From Prorocentrum cordatum (Eukaryota; Sar; Dinophyceae; Prorocentrales; Prorocentraceae): a stretch of DNA of 64,000 nt. The notes below the pieces were generated by a model. It did not search any database. It was not told where the DNA came from and saw nothing but the letters and a program-made list of their open reading frames with translations. Below, piece after piece: positions 51,210 through 61,895 of this stretch; the first letter of the stretch is position 1, and the number at the start of each line of letters is the position of its first letter. Made by a program: the position numbers and the translations under genes. The DNA is taken from positions 128,295-192,294 of the forward strand of contig CAUYUJ010015263.1 in assembly GCA_963575745.1 (NCBI GenBank), read 5' to 3'.

Positions 51210-51567
51210 TTCCCGGAGAGCTCTCTGAGAGCTATAGGGCTTCTTATTAGAAGCTGGTCGGTGGTGGTGCCCGCCAGCAGCCCATCTTTGCCGCTCCAGA
51301 ATCCTTGCAGCAGTTCGTTTGGGGTCGCAGCGGGTCCGGGAGCGTTTCCGCCGCGCGTCCACGCGTGCCTGCACGCGTGCAGGCATGCATGGACGCGTGT
51401 CAGGCAGCAATTTCGAAGCGCTTCGGACGTGCCTGCACGATTGCAGGCACGCATGGGGGCGTGCCTGGCAGTTTCGAAGCGCGTCAGGGGGGCCCGCCAG
51501 AGCTTTCGAGAAAATATTTCCCGTCTCCTAGGGTTTCTTCGCTCTCCAGGCTTTGGACGCTAACAAG
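51210..51567 (-). mobile_element. Type III unit nested without target-site duplication
   Basis: A 358-bp reverse-oriented unit that starts TTCCCGGAGAGC and ends GGACGCTAACAAG, placed inside a type II body. The left host GAGGAAT and right host TTCGAGAACA join to the empty site GAATTTCGAGAAC seen near 29551, 36455 and 52753. No host bases are duplicated and the junction lies between two Ts. This is the cleanest view of type III termini. Confidence 0.78.
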
Positions 51568-51702
51568 TTCGAGAACAAAATTCTCGACCGACCAAAAGCC
51601 AGCAAGAGGTCCTTCGAGATTTTCTTGCCAACTAGCTGTCCAGCGCCCCGGAATTACTCTTAAGCTTCCAGCAATAACTTGGTGAGGGAAGCTCTACAAG
51701 CT
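51568..51702 (+). repeat. Right part of a type II unit
   Basis: Continues the type II body interrupted at 51210 (TCGAGAACAAAATTCTCGAC), with the tail AATTACTCTTAAGCTTCCAG and the box GGAAGCTCTACAAGCTA. Confidence 0.8.
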
Positions 51703-52883
51703 ACTGGGCGCCGGCGGTGAACCGTCGACCTTCCTTACCGCCGGGGGACTCGTAGAGCTTCCTGACAATATATAGCGTGAGTAAAAAAGCAGAGAACGAA
51801 TAGTTTTTCAGCCCAAGCGATTTCAGACCTCTCGATGCAACAGCCGAACGCCCCGGATGCTTGTGGATTATTTCCTTTGCGAGCTCTGTAGCTCTTCTAC
51901 AGCCCGAGTTACGTGCGTAAATCGACAGCACGTCTCAAGATGACTCCAACGAAACGAATAGTTTAGGAACCCAGCTCGAGTATCAAACCAAGTTCAGACC
52001 TCTGAATGCGACAGGCCGACGCGTCTGATGTCTGCGAATCGACTCCTGTAATCACCAGCCCTACAGCCCGAGTTAAGTGCAGAAAACCGGCAGCATCTCT
52101 CAGGATGAGCTTCGCGGACCTAGTTTGGGCAGCAGACCGAGTTCCCAGCTCTGGATTCGACAGGCGGACGCGCCTGATGTCTTCAACGATTCCTGTGACC
52201 ACCAGCACTGTAGCCCCCCCCCCCCCCAGCCTGCAGAAAACCGAGAGCACTTCTCAGGATGACTCGAACAATACGAAAAGTTTCGCGATTCTAGATCGGG
52301 CAGCAGACCGAGTTCAGAGCTTTGGATTCTACATACAAATGCGACTCGTGATTCTGAAGCGGTTTCTGTAAGTATCAGCTCTATAGCTGCCCTATAGCTC
52401 GAGTTGAGTACAAAAAAGCGAGAGCGCCTGTCAAGGTGACACGAATAATACGAGTGGATTTGCGGACCTAGCTCGGCTAGCAGACCGAGTTCAGACCTCT
52501 AGATTCATCAGGCGAACGCGCCTCATCATTCTGAATCGATTAGCTGTGTTTACCAGCTCTGTAGCTGTCGCAAAGCTCGAATTGTGTTCAGAAAATCGTC
52601 ATCGCGTGTCAAGATCATTTGAAACGGCCAATCCCGCCTGCCTGCTTTTCGACAGTAAAAAGTAACCGATCGAGCTGAGATCAAGATGGCGAGCGGGAAT
52701 AAGATCAACGATCATGGGAAAGAATATTAGAGCTCAAAGGAATTGGGGAATTTCGAGAACAAAATTTTCAACCGACCACAAGTCAAGTTCTGTCGAGATT
52801 TTTCTTGCCAACTATCTCTCCGGCGCCCCGAAATTACTCTTAAGCTTCCAGCAATAGCTTGATGAGGGAAGCTCTACGAGCTA
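51703..52883 (+). mobile_element. Complete type II hairpin unit
   Basis: 1181 bp from ACTGGGCGCC to GAGCTA. The left box GACTCGTAGAGCTTCC and right box GGAAGCTCTACGAGCT are complementary except near the outer end (C replaces T in the right box). It contains ATATATAGCGTG, about five 180-bp repeats, the body block and the tail. No coding capacity. Confidence 0.75.
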
Positions 52884-54114
52884 CTTGGTAGCTTCCATCT
52901 TCTAGCGTCCACTTGGTAGCGTCCACTTGTAAGCGTCCACTTGTAAGCGTCCAAAACCCGAATAGCGGAGCCAAGCGCGGAACGCCGCACTGGAACCGGC
53001 GGTTAACCGTCAACCAAGTTACCTCGTAGCGCTCCGGGCACCTCGTAGCGCTCTCTTCTTACACAGCGCTCCTCCGAACACGTGAAGGAAGCTTCTCAAG
53101 CGAGAGCCAAAAAATTCGACAAATGACGAGTTTTCGGTTTTCACACAGTGGGTTCCTCCAAGTGTTTTGATAGTAATACTGGACCTAGAGCCATAAAAAA
53201 TTAACCAGCAGGTGCGTCGTAGCTTGTTACAGGGAATAAAATCTCACTTCTACAAACGAACTTTAAAATTTTGTTTAAAATGAAAAACACCGACCCCAGG
53301 TTACCACATTCTCTCTTTTCGTTGGGCTGGCCAACTAGTTCCACCCTGCGCCCGAACTGGCGCCGGCGGTGAACCGTCAACCTGGTCACCGCCGGGAACC
53401 TCGTAGAGCTCCTAACACGCGTGAGAGCGCTCACTACCAAAAGAGAGGGCTTCTGGAAGAAATTCGGGAAATCAAAAGACATGATTTTTTCATGTCGAGA
53501 TAGAGTTGGTTTCGCCAAGTGTTTCGATAGTAAAAGTGCATGTACAGAGCTCATATCAAGATGCTGAGGCCCTTATGATCGTCTACAGGTGCGAAAAATC
53601 TGCTTTCTCAAAATGAATGGTCAAATATCTTTCAAAAAATCGCAAAACCACCCAAAAGTTGTCACATCCTCGCGCCCGAATCCTCTAGCTCATCGATGCC
53701 GAAGAGCTCTACGAGATAGTCCTCTCTTTTCGTTGGGCTGGCCAACTAGTTCCACCCTGCGCCCGAATTCCTCTTAGCTCTTTGCCGAAGAGCTCTACGA
53801 GGTACGGGGACCTGTGACAGGCCGCCGGAAACTGGCGCCGGCGATGAACCGTCAACCTGGTCACCGCCGGGAACATCGTAGAGCTCCTCTTACAAGTAAG
53901 AGTGCAGAGAATCGACAGATTTTTCGAAAATCTTGAAATTCGATTTTTTTCATGTTCATATTCGCTCAGTTCCCGGAAGTCAGCTCATGCAAAAATGCAT
54001 CGAGAGAGCTGAGCTGCTGTCAGAGAGGAGTTCATATGCGAATGCTCGGCGTAAAAATCTGCTTTTTCAAAATAAATGGTCAAATATCTTTCAATTTTTT
54101 GCAAAACCGCCCAA
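52884..54114 (+). repeat. Tandem type III start boxes and type I units
   Basis: At 52884-52960 five copies of CTTGGTAGCGTCCA or CTTGTAAGCGTCCA stand in tandem. Type I hairpin units follow, with hairpins near 52995, 53361 and 53835; their bodies carry GTGTTTTGATAGTAATACTG and CAAATATCTTTCAA. No gene seen. Confidence 0.75.
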
Positions 54115-54183
54115 AAGTTGTCACATTGTCCGTTCTGATCGGGTCGACCAACTGGGAACCGGCGGTGAACCGTCAACCTGGTT
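54115..54183. repeat. Left 69-bp target-site duplication of LINE-C
   Basis: The 69 bases from AAGTTGTCACATTGTCCG to CGTCAACCTGGTT are repeated without a mismatch at 57685-57753. The duplication covers the unit tail, the ACTGG end and the first half of the hairpin. Confidence 0.85.
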
Positions 54184-57100
54184 TTTGCGGCTTTGCGAGG
54201 CTCCTACTGGCCCTAGGGCCACGAGCAAGCATGAGGTCAGGTGTCATCAGGAAGCGAAAGCTCTTATTCGAACCTAAAGTCAAGACAACCCAGAGCAGCG
54301 AAGCTGCGATGAATCATCAATCACAAATATGAGCGAACGAGCAAACGCACACAGAAATGAATCAAAGTGCAGTCAACTAAACATGCAAGAGAAAAGAGAA
54401 GTCCCAGCGAAAGCTGAGTAAATCATAGTATGAGGAAGAACAGTGAAATAAGAAAAACTGCAACTATCAAGTCTGTGATAACCATAGAACTGCCTGTGGG
54501 AGCGCAGTCACGATGCACTCCAAAGCACTGAGTTCTGTATCAGTAACAGTTGTGGTCGGAGAAATAAGCCAAGCCCTCTCAAAAACTGACTTCCATATCA
54601 GCTGAGCGGGGTCCCGTCGATCCCAATACCGAGGTTTGAGGCCTATGTCTATCCAGCAACCGCACCCACATCCCTCAGACGACACGCCGCCATCGAAACC
54701 AGCCCGAATAGCAGCAGCAACGTAAAATTCTGTCTCATAATCATGTGTATACGGACTACATTCTGAACTAGAAATCTGGCCCTCTCGGGCCTGGTGTGTT
54801 AGAACGTCGGCACGAGTGTTCCACTCCCGAAAATCATGACGAATAAGATCCATACCCGGCGCTGGAGGTCGTATATTATAGCTGCAACAAAGCCCATCAA
54901 GCGTATTGATAATTTTTGATATTCTATCCGCATATGATCTATTATCTGCACGCCACCGTCCCGTAGCCCAGCTAACCACGAGAAGCGAGTCACCCACCAC
55001 CTCCAGAGGGATTCCAGGGGCCTCCAGGTTCCAACGGGTTGCTTTCATATTATGAAGAGCGATGCGCTTTGCAAGTTTCTCAGCAGCCATCGGACTATCA
55101 TCCGTGCTCACCTGGATTTCACCATGCTCGGAGGGCGCCAAATATGCGGGCGAACTCACAGGTCCGCACGTCGACACCTCCTGGAAACATTGAAGCATGC
55201 TATGAGTACAAAGGTGCGTGGCGTATTGCATAAATCCAAGCTGGGAGCCTGTGAAATGAATCCACCAATCATCTCCGAAAAACTCAGCTAATGTATATTG
55301 CCATGATCTCTGTCCAATACTCTCCGTACCTCGACAGCGACGTTTGTAAGAAGAGGCCTCCGACCAGTTGCCAAAGTGTCTCATCGTCTCGCTCATAAGT
55401 GTACGAGTGCGGTCAGTGTACGGTCCAAAACATAAACTCGCCATACGGGAATCGCGCCATGTCCTCTCCGCCGCCTTCAAGTCAATCACTTTCTCAACAA
55501 TCATGCCATTTGCGAAACTTGCAATGTCTTTTGCGAAATTCCAGTGCAATATCAGATAACGCTGGACAAGAGAGGAGTACCCAGCCTTCAAGAAACGTTC
55601 CCGTGCGACATGATATCTCCTCTGCTGATAAGCTTGCTCCGTTTCCGTCGGGCCTTTTCGAGAAGAGATCATCATCTTCAGGCATTTCCCTTCGAAGGAA
55701 TGGAGAAACGAGAGAGTATAAGAATCTGCAGTGGTGGTCTCCATACCATACAGAGCCAGGCTCTGGACTCTGTCCTGGTATCTCCGCAGCTTATCCTTGA
55801 GAGGAATACAGTGCGACCTGAAATACCCTGCCTGAGAGTAAAATGCGCGACGAGCACAGTCTAGGCGAAAAGAAACATCACGATGTACAGAACAGTTATA
55901 TTCACTATGCAGCTGCGTGCCCAGTACGTCCATAGAAACAACTCGACGGTAACATAACTCATCAATCTGCTGCACTGCATTCCTCCCGTCACATGCATCT
56001 GAGAAGATCGGTATTTTAAGATCCATCGAACGCGGGATATTCCCGTCCTCATCCAAGACAGCAGGAGCTCCGCACACCATGTACTTCAGCGATGTGGGTT
56101 TCCATCGCATCGAGAAGTTGTAAAGTGGAAGTGTCAAGTCTCTTACCATACGAGTAAGCTCCTCACGGCTACGACTGACGAGGTACACGTTATCTGCCCA
56201 GATAAAATGATTCACCACCGACCGATGCTCCGTACCGAAATCTACCGCATACCCCATGCCCTGAACGTCCCAATTATGAATAACGTCACCCCACATGGCA
56301 GCAATAATGAGGTTAAAGCCCAAGGGCCCTTCTGGGCCTCCAGTCCTAATACAGGTGTCCCACTGGATGTTATCAATCTCCAACCCGTCATAGTAGAGGC
56401 AGCCCGTGCTGTGCGATAACGGATCCAGAAACGCGTGCTGTAAATACGCAGGGACACGTGCATGCTCAAGACCCTTATGAACGTTCTGTATCGTGCAGTT
56501 GTCAAAGGCCTGGTATATGTCCATGTCCGCAACGTACAGACACTCACGCTTCCCCCACTTGTCCCCGTGCATACACATGTTAGTAAGGCTACTCGTGATA
56601 TGGGATGTGCTGTGACCCTGACGGAACCCATAGAGGCCCAGAGGATGAAATAGCTTAGACTCTTCCACATGCTGCTCCACCAGGATAACTACGCACGCCG
56701 AGAACCAGCGAGTTATGCTATTCTGTAAGCACAAGAGTCGAGCATCCGCCAAGTTCGTGATCCCCTTTAGTTTAGGCATGTATGCAATGAGAATGTCCCT
56801 CCATCGAACAGGGTACTGGACAACCAGCCTCAAAAGAGAGTCGAAGATCTGTTGGATGTGCCGAACTGTGCACCATGGGAGAAGCTTGAGCATTTCACAA
56901 GGTACGCGATCCGGTCCTGTTGCCCGTCGCGTTCGAAGACGAGCCCTCGCTGCACAACATATCGACATCGTAATACTTCGAATGATCTGGCCACCCTTGA
57001 TCTCCTCCTCCGCCTTCCTCCTGATTTCCTCCATCAAGTTGCTGTTCTCCTCCCTCCTACGCTGTGATGTCACCTTCCCCTTAACATGCTCCTCCAACTT

Positions 57101-57684
57101 CTCCTTCAAGATATATCTATCCTCCGTCTCCCATCCATCAACCACCACATGTTTGATACGATGTCGAATCTTACGACGAGTCGGGGGTACAGCCCATTCA
57201 AGAAGATCACGCCGATACTGTCTCCTCCAAACATTGGCAGCTGCTCTGAGTCTCTTTTTCTCTGGACCATTCTGAAGGGACCGAATCCGCTCTTCGAGAC
57301 GTGTGAGCTCGGGCGGGCGAGTAGGCGCTGGAGGCCGGGCAGCTGAGGCCGTGGAGTAATCCACATCCTCCTGCGTAAATGCTTTCAAAATGACAGGAGC
57401 GGTCTCTGTCACGTCCTGTGGTCGTGTCGACGCAGCTGGAGGGGAACCACATCCAGCAAACACGGCACCGCAAAACTCGAGGTCAACCCTTTCCCTCCCT
57501 ATCATCTCGTCCGCATACGTCTGAGCCCGCCATCCCACCAAAGAAGGTTCCCTATGCACACGCTCGACTGTCCAATCAGTCCTGCCAGGACTGGACTGTC
57601 GTACTGTGCACATAACTAGAGCATGATCAGCAAGTCTACTACGATTATGAGTTCCTCCGCTGCGATACTTGAAATCGACCTTAC
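54184..57684 (-). mobile_element. LINE-C: 5'-truncated hairpin-targeted LINE
   Basis: 3.5 kb on the minus strand. The 3' end (GCAAAGCCGCAAAAACC) joins the hairpin loop at exactly the position used by LINE-A, -B and -D. The 5' end is cut within the endonuclease, leaving only its last motif, and ORF1 is missing. The identical 69-bp flanking repeats and an uninterrupted frame of over 1000 codons indicate a recent insertion that was truncated during reverse transcription. Confidence 0.92.
54467..57684 (-). CDS. LINE-C ORF2, 5'-truncated but uninterrupted
   Basis: About 1070 codons open from the element edge; a TTG in the flanking duplication (57721) keeps the frame open but is not a plausible native start. 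Residues are numbered from that TTG. Only the endonuclease end LADHALV remains. The RT has motif A D401 (MDIYQAFDN), motif B RTGGPEGP at 459-466 and box WADN at 508-511. A tryptophan-rich region (RSWQYTLAEFFGDDWW) precedes the RNase H-like domain with D911 (GDSLLVV), D972 (TRADVLTH), D1010 (FDGG) and E1063 (DTELSALE) in permuted order. Without a start codon, ORF1 or a full endonuclease the copy is presumably dead, yet the frame shows no decay. Confidence 0.9.
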
Positions 57685-57753
57685 AAGTTGTCACATTGTC
57701 CGTTCTGATCGGGTCGACCAACTGGGAACCGGCGGTGAACCGTCAACCTGGTT
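57685..57753. repeat. Right 69-bp target-site duplication of LINE-C
   Basis: Identical to 54115-54183; the second hairpin arm ACCGCCGG and the box CCTCGTAGAGCTC follow. Confidence 0.85.
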
Positions 57754-58190
57754 ACCGCCGGGAACCTCGTAGAGCTCTTTTCATGCACGGCGGTCGTCGG
57801 GGCACATGAAGAAAGCTTCTGGAACGCAAGAGAAAAAACTCGAGAAATTACATTTTTTTTGGAATATCCAACGTCGGTCCCTGCAAGTCTTTTGATAGTA
57901 ATATTGCAGCTACGCACCTGAAAATTTTACTGGCAGACGCGGCATAACCCACTACACGTGAGAAAAATACCGGTTCTCGAAATGAATTGTCGAATCGATT
58001 TCGAATATTAACAAAATCGACCCAAAGTCATCACATTGTCTCTTTTGGTCGGATCGGCCAACTAGCCCCACCCCGCGCCGGAATTCCTCTAGCTCATCGA
58101 TGCCGAAGAGCTCTACGAGGTACTAGCTCCACCCCGCGCCGGAATTCCTCTAGCTCATCGCTGCCGAAGAGCTCTACGAGGTACGATGCG
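57754..58190 (+). repeat. Type I unit that hosts LINE-C (right part) and solo ends
   Basis: From the second hairpin arm through the GTCTTTTGATAGTAATATTG body to two tandem tails ending GAGCTCTACGAGGTA (58120 and 58183). No gene. Confidence 0.8.
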
Positions 58191-61100
58191 CGGGACGCTG
58201 GAAACCTCGCAGGAGACGCTTGCAGGGGCGCCGTTGCTGCGAGAATCGTGGACCAGCGGAGGTGGGCGTGTACTCCCCATCAGCCAAAGCCGGCTTCTTA
58301 TCTGAAACCCTCAGCTTTCCAAGGAGCTATCCGGGAAAAACCCAGATAGTGAAGCCAAGCGCGGAACGCCGCATTCGCGCACCCTGGAGCCACGCGTATT
58401 GGGAAACGCTAGGAAGCCACGCTTCCGGACACGCTGCAAGCCCGGCGAGCCGCTGCGGGGAACGTGGACCGCCGTGGAGGAGCTCCTGGCGGGCACCACC
58501 CACCTCCGGTTTCTTCTCTGAAACCCTTAGCTCTCCAAGGAGCTATCCGGGAAAAACCCGGAGAGCAACGGGCGAACACGCCAGAAAGCTTTCCTGGCGA
58601 GCTCCCAACGCTCTCGTAAAGCACTTCTGGCGCTCTGGGAAGCCTCCCTGCTGCGCTGCTGAAGCGTTGCCAGAATCGATTCCATGCGTGCCTGCACGCG
58701 CGAAGGCACACGTGGAAGCTTGCCGGAAGCTTTCCCGGACCCGTTGCCGTCTCAGGCGAGTCGCTGCGGGGAACGTGGGGCGACGGAAAGGAGCTCCTGG
58801 CGGGCACAACGACCTTCCGGCTTTCAATCTTAAACCCTCTAGCCCTCAGCGAGCTCCCCGGGAAAAACCCGGAGAGCAAAGAGAGCGTCGGGGAGAAGAA
58901 ATCCTTGCTGGAGAGCTCTAGGGGGTTCCCCTGCAGCGCTGCTGAAGCGCTGCCAGGAACGCATCCACGCGTGCCTGCTCGAGTGCAGGCGCACGTGGAA
59001 AGCGCCCCCGAACCCGCTGCCGGGACGGGCGAGCCGCTGCGAGGATCGTGGAGCGGCGGAGATGGGCTGCTGGCGGGCACCACCACCGTCTGGCTTCTAA
59101 TCTAAAGCCCTTTAGCCTTCAGAGAGCTCTCCGGGAAAACCCGGAGAGCGAAGAGACCCTCGGACGGGGCATCTTTCCTAAAGAGCTCCCCGGGGCCCCC
59201 CTGCAGCGCTTCTGAAGCGCTGCCAAGAACGTTCCCACGCGTGCCTGCGCGCGTGCAGGCACACGTGGACGCGCGTCGGAAGCGCCCCCGAACCCGCTGC
59301 CGGCTCGGGCGAGTTGCTGCGAGGATTCTGGAGCGGCGGAGATGGGCTGCTGGCGGGCACCACCACCGCCCGGCCTCTAATCTTAAACCTTCTAGCTCTC
59401 GGAGAGCTCCCCGGGAAGAACCCGGAGAGCAAAAGGCGCACACACCAGAAAGCTTTCCTGGCGAGCGCTCGAACGCTTTCATAAAGCTCTTCGGGTGCTC
59501 TGGGGAGCTCCTCTGCAGCGCTGCTGAAGAGCTGCCAGAATCGCTTCCATGCGTGCCTGCACGCGCGCAGGCACGCGTGGAAGCTTGCCGGAAGCTCCCT
59601 CGGACACGTTGCTGGGTCAGGCGAGGCGCTGCGGAGATCGTGGAGCGGCGGGGATGGGCTGCTGGCGGGCACCACCACCGTCGGGCTTCTAATCTTAAAC
59701 CCTCTAGCTCTCGGCGAGCTCTCCGGGAGAAACCCGGAGAGCGAAGAGACCTTTCTGGGGCGGGAAATCTTTCCTGGAGAACATTTGGAAGCTTCCCTGC
59801 AGCGCTGCTGATGCGCTGCCAGAAACACTTCCATGCGCGCCTGCGCGCGCGCATGCACGCGTGGAAGCTTGCCGGAAGCTCCCCGGAGCAGCTGCCGGGC
59901 CGAACGAACCCCTGCGGGGATTCTGGAGCGCCGCGGAGGAGCTCCTGGCGGGCGCCACCACCGCCCGGCCTCTAATCTTAAACCTTCTAGCTCTCGGAGA
60001 GCTCCCCGGGAAGAACCCGGAGAGCAAAGGGCACACACACCAGAAAGCTTTCCTGGCGAGCGCTCGAACGCTTTCATAAAGCTCTTCGGGTGCTCTGGGG
60101 AGCTCCCCTGCAGCGCTGCTGAAGAGCTGCCAGAATCGCTTCCATGCGTGCCTGCACGCGCGCAGGCACGCGTGGAAGCGTGCCGGAAGCTCCCTCGGAC
60201 ACGTTGCCAGATCAGGCGAGGCGCTGCGGAGATCGTGGAGCGGCGGGGATGGGCTGCTGGCGGGCACCACCACCGTCGGGCTTCTAATCTTAAACCCTCT
60301 AGCTCTCGGCGAGCTCTCCGGGAGAAACCCGGAGAGCGAAGAGACCTTTCTGGGGCGGGAAATCTTTCCTGGAGAACATTTGGAAGCTTCCCTGCAGCGC
60401 TGCTGATGCGCTGCCAGAAACACTTCCATGCGCGCCTGCGCGCGCGCATGCACGCGTGGAAGCTTGCCGGAAGCTCCCCGGAGCAGCTGCCGGGCCGAAC
60501 GAACCCCTGCGGGGATTCTGGAGCGCCGCGGAGGAGCTCCTGGCGGGCACCACCACAGCCCGGCTTCTGATCTTAAACCTTCTAGCTCTCAGCGAGCTCT
60601 CCGGGAAAAACCCGGAGAGCGAGGGGAACACACGCGGGAAAGCTCTCGTGAAGCGCTTCTGGGGCTCTGGGACGCTTTCCTGCAGCGCTTCGGAATCGCT
60701 TCCGGGAACGCTTCCAAGCGTGCCTGCACGCTTGCAGGCACGCGTGGACGCGTGCCGGGGGCGCTCCCAGACCAGCTGCCGGGACGGGCGAGGCGCTGCG
60801 AGAATCGTGGAGCGGCGGAGATGGGCTGCTGGCGGGCACCACCACCGTCCGGCTTCCAAGTTAAAACCCTCTAGCTCTCAGAAAACTCTCCGGGAACTCG
60901 GCAGCGTCTAAATCGGAGCGAGGAGACCCTTCGGGACAGGAAATCTTTCCTAGAGAGCTCCCTGGGGCCCTCCCTGAAGCGCTTCGAAGCACTGCCAGGC
61001 ACGCCCCCCTGCGTGCTTGCACGCGTGCAAGCACGCGTGGACGCGTGCTATCCTGCAATGCTATGTGAAACCCTCCTGGGGCGCCTGCAGAGCTCTGTGA

Positions 61101-61260
61101 AACCCTTCTGAAGCGATCCTGCATTGCTGCGGACCCGCTGCCGGGTCGGGCGAGTTGCTGCGGGGATCGTGGACCGGCGGAGATGGGCTGCTGGCGGGCA
61201 CCACCACCGTCTGGCTTCCAATCTAAAACCTTCTAGCTCTCAGAGAGCTCTGCGGGAACA
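58191..61260 (+). repeat. Long array of type III GC-rich units
   Basis: Eight or more units of 280-400 bp run head to tail. Junctions read CGAGCTCTCCGGGAAAAACC-CGGAGAGCGAAGAGACC with small variations. Each unit has a long palindrome (GCGTGCCTGCACGCG core), CCCGGACCCGTTGC-like and CTGCCGGGACGGGCGAG-like blocks, GATGGGCTGCTGGCGGGCAC and TCTAATCTTAAACCCTCTAG. Large GC-rich open frames on both strands (up to ~420 codons) mirror each other and repeat with the units, so I regard them as non-coding. No other gene was seen. Confidence 0.8.
59390..60580 (+). repeat. Tandem duplication of a 594-bp two-unit block
   Basis: The block starting CCCGGAGAGCAAAAGG at 59421 recurs at 60015 with very few changes over about 560-590 bases, covering two consecutive type III units. 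It is a recent higher-order duplication, probably by unequal exchange. Confidence 0.85.
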
Positions 61261-61400
61261 TTGTCCTTTCTGGCCGGATCGACCAACTAGCTCCACCCCG
61301 CGCCGGAATTCCTCTAGCTCATCGATGTCGAAGAGCTCTACGAGGTATTACTCTTAAGCTTCCAGCAATAACATGCTAAGGGAAGCTCTACGAGTTGCCA
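61261..61400 (+). repeat. Type I and type II solo tails
   Basis: GGCCGGATCGACCAACTAGC with the type I tail to GAGCTCTACGAGGTA, then TTACTCTTAAGCTTCCAGCA with the type II right box GGAAGCTCTACGAGTT. This copy shows the empty site CAGCAATAACATGCTAAGG used to read the nested unit at 33913. Confidence 0.8.
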
Positions 61401-61895
61401 GCCGTGCCTCCGGACTGCTCCGCTCGCTGCGTCCGCATAGCGCGACCAGATGACTTAGACGTGCGCGAAGGCACTAGAAATGGCGGTAAGGGGAGCCGCA
61501 CGGTCGTGGGAAGCGCCCCCGAAGCGCTTTTGAATCGCTGACAGCGACGCCTGCACGCGTGCCTGCACGCGTGGGGGCACGCTGCACGCGTGACGGCAAG
61601 CTGCCCTGGAAGCTTCGCGGGGCCTCTGGGGCACGTTCTACGGAAACGTGTTGGAACAGGCGCTCCAGGGCACGCTGCGGAACCCGGGGAGCCACAGAAG
61701 GGAACGTGGAGCGGTGGGCGGAGGTGTGCGACGGCGCACACGCACCCGCCGGCTTCTCTTCTGACAACCCTATCTAGCCCAAGAGGCTATCCGGGAAAAT
61801 CGCGCGAAGGGGAGCTCGACGGTCGCGAAGCGCCGCTGACGCGCACAGTTCACCGCCGGCGCCATTCTCGGAGAGTTCGCTGAGAGCTAGAGGGT
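61401..61895. repeat. GC-rich fragments, type III related
   Basis: Includes the near-identical twin of 20076-20215 at about 61652-61798, a CCTGCACGCGTGCCTGCACG block, a reverse hairpin remnant (AGTTCACCGCCGGCGCCA near 61848) and the start of a reverse type III unit (CGGAGAGTTCGCTGAGAGC). No gene is supported. Confidence 0.65.

Noticed and set aside
54467-57721. Native start of LINE-C ORF2 at the TTG in the flanking repeat
   Set aside because: The codon lies in the target-site duplication, outside the element; the frame is open there only by chance.
59102-60570. Long overlapping GC-rich open frames on both strands (up to 423 codons) with CxRACxRxGTRGS-like repeats
   Set aside because: Mirror-image frames on both strands, repetition in step with the type III units and low stop frequency from GC content explain them; no domain is seen.
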